DNA from: Nonomuraea antri
GTDB taxonomy: Bacteria > Actinomycetota > Actinomycetes > Streptosporangiales > Streptosporangiaceae
Direction of reading: 5' to 3'
DNA length: 43,110 nt
Assembly: GCF_013283785.1 (NCBI RefSeq)
Contig: NZ_JABCPZ010000077.1
Coordinates: 1 to 43,110, forward strand
The translations under genes were made by a program, and so were the position numbers. Each line of letters starts with the position of its first letter. Positions within the stretch are counted from its first letter, which is position 1. Below are positions 38,568-43,110 of this stretch, piece after piece. Under the pieces are notes generated by a model. That model ran no database searches. It had not been told where the DNA came from and saw only the letters and a list, made by a program, of their open reading frames with translations.

Positions 38568-39836
38568 TGACAGTGAGACGCCGAAGTCGGCGCCCTTGGC
38601 GGGTTGGAGTGGCTGGATCTGGTCGGCGTTCCGCGCGGCCACCCCCACCTTGCCGTACGGCCGCGCGTCCGGCTGGCCCACGTACAGCTTGTTCCCGCTG
38701 AACGCCACCGACCACCCGAACAGCCCGCCCGCGTCGGCCAGCGTCCGGTCCTCGGCCGGGTTGCGCCACGAGATCACCCGCACCCCGCCACCGTACGGCG
38801 CGCCGATCGCCAGCCGCCCGTCCGCCGACGCGGCCAGCGAGAAGCCGAACGCGCTCCTCCCGGCCTGCGTCACCTTCCTGACCTGCCGTTTGCCCGCGTC
38901 GAGCAGTTGCACGTACCCCGGTCCCGGTGCGCTCACCGCGTAACCCGAGCCGTCGGCGTAGGCGACCGCGTAGCCGTACTTGTCGCCCTGGGCGTCGGTG
39001 GGGGAGTCGAGCTTCAGGCTGACCAGTTCGGGGGCGAACGCGTCGTCGATGAACACCACCGAGCCCGAGTCCAGCTTGCCCGCCTCCACCTGGCGTCCGG
39101 CGCCGTCGTCGTTCTCGTACGGCACGCCGACCACCAGCCCGTTACGCGGCCCGAAGGCCAGTGACCAGCCGAACTGGTCGCCGACCTCGCTGTTGCCGCG
39201 GACGTCCGAGGTCTCCTGGCTGATCCTGCGCACGGGCCCGTCGCCCTTGCGTACGTACGCCGCGCCCGCGTCCACGACCTGGCCGTCGTCCTCGTACGGC
39301 GCGCCGATCGCGACCAGGTTCCCGCGGGCCGCCAGCGACCAGCCGAAATGCGCGAAACGTTGCGGCTGAGGCGCGGTGAGCAGCAGCGGCGACCTGCCCG
39401 TGCCGCCGCCGAAGACGATGTAGACGGCTCCGGCGTCCTGCGCGTCGTCCACGTCCGTGTACGGCGCGCCGATCACCAGGTCGGCGCACGCGTCGCCGTC
39501 GACCTTGGCCAGCCGCACCGACCAGCCGAAACCGTCACCACGGGCCGGCCCAGACACGGCGACGGGGACGACCTTGCCGCCCGACAACACGTGGACCGCG
39601 CCCTTCTGGCCGTCGCCGAAGGGGTCGCCGACGGCCACGTCGTCCTGACCGTCACCGTCGAAGTCGGACGCCGCCCCGGTGCACGCCGCCCCTGCGCCTC
39701 CCGTTGCGGCCACGGCCGGTGCGGCGAGCGCGGGGACGGGCGGTGCGGCGAGCACTTGGACGGCCGGTGCGGCGAGCACTTCGACGGCCGGTGCGCCGAG
39801 CGCGAGCAGCAGTGCCGCGAGGGCCGGCCGGATCAT
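38562..39836 (-). CDS. Secreted FG-GAP repeat protein (integrin-like beta propeller)
   Basis: 424 residues. A signal-peptide-like start (MIRPALAALLLALG) leads into an Ala/Pro/Val tandem repeat, then about six to seven FG-GAP blades: SDFDGDGQDDVAVGDPFGD, GDACADLVIGAPYTD, NLVAIGAPYED, NGLVVGVPYEND, LAIGAPYG and NKLYVGQPDA, with FGWSV/FGWSL motifs between them. Blades contain Ca-binding DxDGDG loops. Its start overlaps the stop of the kinase gene (TGATG), so the two are translationally coupled. Possibly an extracellular adhesion or sensor module read together with the kinase. Confidence 0.85.
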   Translation of the reverse strand: MIRPALAALLLALGAPAVEVLAAPAVQVLAAPPVPALAAPAVAATGGAGAACTGAASDFDGDGQDDVAVGDPFGDGQKGAVHVLSGGKVVPVAVSGPARGDGFGWSVRLAKVDGDACADLVIGAPYTDVDDAQDAGAVYIVFGGGTGRSPLLLTAPQPQRFAHFGWSLAARGNLVAIGAPYEDDGQVVDAGAAYVRKGDGPVRRISQETSDVRGNSEVGDQFGWSLAFGPRNGLVVGVPYENDDGAGRQVEAGKLDSGSVVFIDDAFAPELVSLKLDSPTDAQGDKYGYAVAYADGSGYAVSAPGPGYVQLLDAGKRQVRKVTQAGRSAFGFSLAASADGRLAIGAPYGGGVRVISWRNPAEDRTLADAGGLFGWSVAFSGNKLYVGQPDARPYGKVGVAARNADQIQPLQPAKGADFGVSLSG

Positions 39837-41914
39837 CACAGCGCCACCTCGATCTGCCTGCCACCCTGGAACATGGTCGCCGTGAGCTTCACCGGCTTGC
39901 GATACAACGGCATGTCGAACACGAACGCGCTGTCGACCCGGCCACCCGGCAGAATCGCCGGCGGCATGACGACCGGACTGGGATCGGCCTCCGCACCCTG
40001 GTCGTCGAGCAGCGTGACCACCGGGTCGGTGAGCTCGCGCCGCTGGCCGCTGGGGTTGATCAGCGTCCAGCGGACCACGCAGAGCTGCCCCTTGGTCTGG
40101 GTCTTGCCCTCGAACTCCTTCAGCCCGCACTCGGGCGCGTCCGCGATGACGACGGTCGGATCGTCGAAGGCGTCACCGAGCGCGAACCTGCGTCCCACGT
40201 CGCTGGTCGCCGCGGGACCCGCGGCCGACCTGGACGGGGTGTCGGGCCCGCGCGCCGTGTCGCGCCCGGTGCTCGCGATCAGCACGGCGGCCGTCACCGC
40301 GATGGCCAGCACGGCCGCGGCGGCGGCGATGAGCCAGCGGGTGCCGCGCGTCCTGGAGCCGCCCAGAGTGAGATCGTCGGCGGGGACCGGTGGCGTGGTC
40401 GGAAGATCGGTGTGCGGCGGCTGGGTCTGAGGGTTCTGCGCCGAGGGCGGCAGCGGGCTGGTGTGCTGGGACTCCTGATCGACGGACTGCCGTAACGACG
40501 CGGCCTGCTGATGCGGTGCGGCCTGGTGATGCGGTGCGTGGCTCTGCTGGTGCGGCGAGGCGGTCTGCGGGAAGGTCGCGTCGCGCTGGGGGAAGGCCGC
40601 GTCGCGCTGCGGGAAGGCGACGTCGGACTGCTGCTGGAAGGCGACGTCGGGCTGCTGCGGTAAGGCGGCGGCGGCCAGTTCCTCCCTGGCCTCCTGCTCC
40701 TCCCGCCGCGCCCGCTCCTCGATCCGCGCCCGCTCTTCGGGAGACGGCGACTCGACGGACGTGGAACCGGCGGTCGCAGACCTCGCCCCCTCACGGGCCG
40801 GACGCTCAGAGACCGGATGCGCGGCCGCCTGAGCCTCGGACACCGAGGAACCAGCGACCTGAGCCCCGGACAGCTGGGCCCCGGATGCTTGAGCCCCGGA
40901 CGCCTGGCTCCCGGACCCGGGCCCGGACGGCTGAGGCCCGGACGCGGGCTGGGACAGAGTGTCGCTGGGCGGCGGCGTCGTGTACGTCGCCGTGATGTCA
41001 GGTTCGTCCACCACGTTCTGCGGCGGCTGCCAGCCAGTGAGCATCTCGGTGGCGACCAGCGTGGGCGGATCGGCCGCGGCCGTCGCGGGCGTGCTCCCGC
41101 CGACCAGGGCGATCAGCAGATCCTGAGCCGTGGGACGCAGGGCGGGATCCATGTCGGTGGCGCGCCGTACGAGATCGTTGAGCGGCGCCGGCAGCGCACC
41201 CAGGTCGGGCGGGCTGTTCAGGACGCGGGTGGCGAGCGTGATGGGGTCGCCGCGGCCGAACGGGTGGCGTCCGTTGCCCGCGTACGCCATCAGGCAGCCC
41301 CAGGCGAAGATGTCCGCGGCGGGCGAGATGCTCTGGCCGCGTACCTGCTCGGGCGCCCACCAGCCCGGGCTGCCCAGCAGCTCACCGGACAGCGTGAAGC
41401 CCGTCTCCCGGTCGAGCGCCCGCGCGATGCCGAAGTCGATCACCCGCGGCCCGGACAGGGAGAGGATGACGTTGGCCGGCTTGAGATCCCGGTGCACCAG
41501 CCCGGCCACGTGGATCGCGGCCAGCGCGGCCGCCACCCCCAGGGCCACACCGTGCAGCGGGCCGGGATCGAGCTGCCCGAACTTCGCGATCTGATCGGAC
41601 AACGGGGTGCCCGCGATGTACTCGGTCACCATGTAGGGCCGTCCGTCGCGGGTGTTGCCGTTGTCCAGGACCTGGGCCGTGCAGAACGAGGCGACCCGGC
41701 GGGCGTTGTCGACCTCGCCGTGGAATCGCGCCGCGAACCCCTCCTGATTCGCGAACTCCGCCTTCACCACCTTGACCGCCACGAACCGCCCCGTCGGCGC
41801 CTTGGCCAGGAAGACGGTCCCCATCCCGCCTTCGCCCAGTCGCCCCAGCAGCCGGTACGGGCCGATTTCCCGCAGGTCCGTCGGGCGAAGCGGAGCAGCG
41901 CCCGTTGGTTCCAT
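39836..41914 (-). CDS. Transmembrane Ser/Thr protein kinase (PknB-like)
   Basis: 692 residues. The N-terminal kinase domain has GRLGEGGMGTVFLA (P-loop), AVKVVKAEF (catalytic Lys), HRDLKPANVILS (catalytic loop), VIDFGIA (DFG) and WWAPEQV. From about residue 300 a long Ser/Ala/Gly/Gln/Pro linker carries repeats (ASGAQASGAQLSGAQ; AFPQRDAAFPQRDATFPQ). One membrane helix at about 527-548 (LIAAAAAVLAIAVTAAVLIA) leads to an external domain of about 120 residues with two cysteines; it could be DUF4352-like, not PASTA. ATG 41914 was chosen over an upstream frame that runs into ksgA. It is divergent from ksgA. Confidence 0.9.
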   Translation of the reverse strand: MEPTGAAPLRPTDLREIGPYRLLGRLGEGGMGTVFLAKAPTGRFVAVKVVKAEFANQEGFAARFHGEVDNARRVASFCTAQVLDNGNTRDGRPYMVTEYIAGTPLSDQIAKFGQLDPGPLHGVALGVAAALAAIHVAGLVHRDLKPANVILSLSGPRVIDFGIARALDRETGFTLSGELLGSPGWWAPEQVRGQSISPAADIFAWGCLMAYAGNGRHPFGRGDPITLATRVLNSPPDLGALPAPLNDLVRRATDMDPALRPTAQDLLIALVGGSTPATAAADPPTLVATEMLTGWQPPQNVVDEPDITATYTTPPPSDTLSQPASGPQPSGPGSGSQASGAQASGAQLSGAQVAGSSVSEAQAAAHPVSERPAREGARSATAGSTSVESPSPEERARIEERARREEQEAREELAAAALPQQPDVAFQQQSDVAFPQRDAAFPQRDATFPQTASPHQQSHAPHHQAAPHQQAASLRQSVDQESQHTSPLPPSAQNPQTQPPHTDLPTTPPVPADDLTLGGSRTRGTRWLIAAAAAVLAIAVTAAVLIASTGRDTARGPDTPSRSAAGPAATSDVGRRFALGDAFDDPTVVIADAPECGLKEFEGKTQTKGQLCVVRWTLINPSGQRRELTDPVVTLLDDQGAEADPSPVVMPPAILPGGRVDSAFVFDMPLYRKPVKLTATMFQGGRQIEVAL

Positions 41915-42003
41915 GAGGGCCGTCCCTTCCTCGTGCACACCATCCTCCCCTCCGATGGGCCCCGTCCGCCATCTCAGGTTCTTCGATGCGGGAGACTGGT
42001 TGG

Positions 42004-42846
42004 ATGATGAGCCTGTTGGGCCCTGCAGAAATACGTATTTTGGCGGACAAGCTAGATCTTCGCCCGACAAAAAAACTTGGCCAGAACTTCGTGATCGACG
42101 GCGGGACCGTCCGGCGCATCGTCCGCGTGGCCGATCTGGCCCCCGACGACGTCGTCATCGAAGTGGGGCCGGGGCTCGGCTCGCTCACGCTCGCCCTGCT
42201 GCCCGCCGCCGCGCACGTGGTGGCGGTCGAGATCGATCCGGTGCTGGCCGGTCAGCTGCCCGTCACGGTCGCCGGACGCGGCCTGTCCGACCGGCTCACC
42301 GTCGTCAACGCCGACGCCATGAAGGTGACACTCGACGACCTCGGCGGCCACACCCCCACCGCCCTGGTGGCCAACCTGCCGTACAACGTGGCCGTCCCGG
42401 TGGTGCTCCACCTCCTGCAAACACTGCCCTCGCTACGCAAGGGCCTGGTCATGGTCCAGTTGGAGGTCGCCGACCGCCTCGCCGCCGCTCCCGGCTCGAA
42501 GGTGTACGGGGTGCCGTCCGTGAAGGCGGCCTGGTACGCGGACGTCAGAAGAGCCGGCCCGGTCGGCCGCACGGTCTTCTGGCCGGTCCCCAACGTCGAT
42601 TCCGGCCTGGTCTCGCTGATCCGCCGCGACCCGCCGGAGACGACGGCGTCCAGGCAGGAGGTCTTCGCCGTGGTCGACGCCGCCTTCGCCCAACGCCGCA
42701 AGACCCTGCGCGCCGCACTGTCGTCCTGGGCGGGCAGCGCCGCACAGGCGGAGCAGGCGCTGAGGGCGGCGGGGGTGGACCCGTCGGCACGGGGAGAACA
42801 ACTGGACGTGACGGCCTTCGCCCGCATAGCCGAACACAAGCCCTAA
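42004..42846 (+). CDS. rsmA: 16S rRNA (adenine1518/1519-N6)-dimethyltransferase
   Basis: 280 residues (KsgA). Dimethylates A1518 and A1519 of helix 45 in 16S rRNA. KKLGQNFVIDGGTV (motif X) leads to the SAM loop VIEVGPGLGSLTLALL, the catalytic block VANLPYNVAVP (NLPY) and PVPNVDSGLVSL. The C-terminal rRNA-binding subdomain has AFAQRRKTLRAAL. Starts ATG 42004 and 42007 are both possible; GGAG at 41991-41994 lies 9 nt before the first. Loss of this gene classically gives kasugamycin resistance. Confidence 0.95.
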   Translation: MMSLLGPAEIRILADKLDLRPTKKLGQNFVIDGGTVRRIVRVADLAPDDVVIEVGPGLGSLTLALLPAAAHVVAVEIDPVLAGQLPVTVAGRGLSDRLTVVNADAMKVTLDDLGGHTPTALVANLPYNVAVPVVLHLLQTLPSLRKGLVMVQLEVADRLAAAPGSKVYGVPSVKAAWYADVRRAGPVGRTVFWPVPNVDSGLVSLIRRDPPETTASRQEVFAVVDAAFAQRRKTLRAALSSWAGSAAQAEQALRAAGVDPSARGEQLDVTAFARIAEHKP

Positions 42847-42878
42847 CCCCCTCAACCACCGACCACCAGACCTGACGC

Positions 42879-42911
42879 CGGGTTGGGGACGCCGGGTTGG
42901 GGACGCCGGGT
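42879..42911. repeat. 16-nt tandem repeat after ksgA
   Basis: GACGCCGGGTTGGG occurs twice in tandem with a third partial copy (GACGCCGGGTCC). It lies about 40 nt downstream of the ksgA stop; no terminator-like hairpin is clear. Confidence 0.6.
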
Positions 42912-42948
42912 CCAGGAGCCCGCATCCCCAGGTCATGTGAGACTCACA

Positions 42949-43101
42949 CGTCCACAAGCCAAGCCATGTGCCCACGGCCAGCACGCGTCCACAAGCCAAG
43001 CCATGTGCCCACCGCCCGCACGCGTCCACAGGCATGTGCAACGCCCGCACCCACCAGCCGTTTGTCCACAGGCAGACGCGCAACCTCCCCGCCTTTCCAC
43101 A
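42949..43101. repeat. 37-nt repeat cluster with DnaA-box-like sites
   Basis: A 37-nt unit starts at CGTCCACA at 42949, 42986 and 43023; the first two copies are nearly identical (CGTCCACAAGCCAAGCCATG...) and the third is shortened. TTGTCCACA at 43062-43070 matches the actinobacterial DnaA-box consensus, and CTTTCCACA at 43093-43101 is close. Five TCCACA cores lie in about 150 bp. This could be a DnaA-titration or origin-related element, or only a repeat. The remaining bases to the window edge show no gene. Confidence 0.6.
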
Positions 43102-43110
43102 GAACCCCGC

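Noticed and set aside
42949..43101. CRISPR array
   Set aside because: The 37-nt units are directly adjacent without spacers, and no cas gene is present.

Overview
The window is GC-rich actinomycete chromosome. This rests on the codon bias, the many GTG starts, leaderless-looking promoters, AfsR/BTAD and TetR/MerR regulators, and the order pmt-rsmI ... metG-tatD-rpf-ksgA, which matches the Mycobacterium tuberculosis Rv1002c-Rv1010 neighbourhood. A Streptosporangiales genus such as Nonomuraea is a reasonable guess, but that is inference.

Left part (1-10.9 kb) is accessory. It holds an MFS exporter cut by the window edge, a two-gene membrane/cytosolic unit of unknown role, a TetR-CPBP protease pair with a degraded formyltransferase (PurN-like), a frameshifted ABC-F ATPase with a divergent TetR regulator, a small membrane protein, an SDR-MerR operon behind a MerR-type promoter, and an ArsR regulator divergent from a zinc-type dehydrogenase.

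Centre-left (10.9-12.2 kb) is the most unusual stretch. A 42-residue peptide gene with a double-glycine leader (core carrying two NYDW repeats) converges on a minus-strand array of six divergent tRNA genes, in transcription order Trp(CCA), Leu(AAG), Leu(CAG), Ser(CGA), Arg(ACG), Arg(CCG). The two Leu-anticodon tRNAs have short (class I) variable loops, the Ser tRNA has C33, and two tRNAs have reduced D arms. A 96-nt three-way-junction RNA sits inside the array. Upstream is a 32-codon leader ORF with a plausible RBS, followed by a hairpin and a T-rich intrinsic terminator. The leader is rich in the codons the array would read. The layout suggests a tRNA operon controlled by ribosome-mediated attenuation; this is inference from sequence alone.

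Middle (12.2-19.3 kb): a TetR regulator with a perfect 22-bp palindrome in its own promoter, an 868-aa protein resembling DUF6493, a DUF5996-like protein and a metallo-beta-lactamase-fold enzyme with divergent MerR control, and an unrecognised 394-aa protein.

Right part (19.4-43 kb) is the conserved core with insertions. Two GT39 protein O-mannosyltransferase paralogues flank rsmI, followed by another GT-C-like membrane glycosyltransferase and a polyprenyl-type GT2 that could supply the lipid-linked sugar donor. An SBP/permease/permease/O-methyltransferase operon without an ATPase comes next, then metG, a flavin monooxygenase, a large AfsR-type regulator, tatD, a resuscitation-promoting factor, an FG-GAP protein translationally coupled to a membrane Ser/Thr kinase, and ksgA (rsmA). 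The right end is a repeat region with several DnaA-box-like sites.
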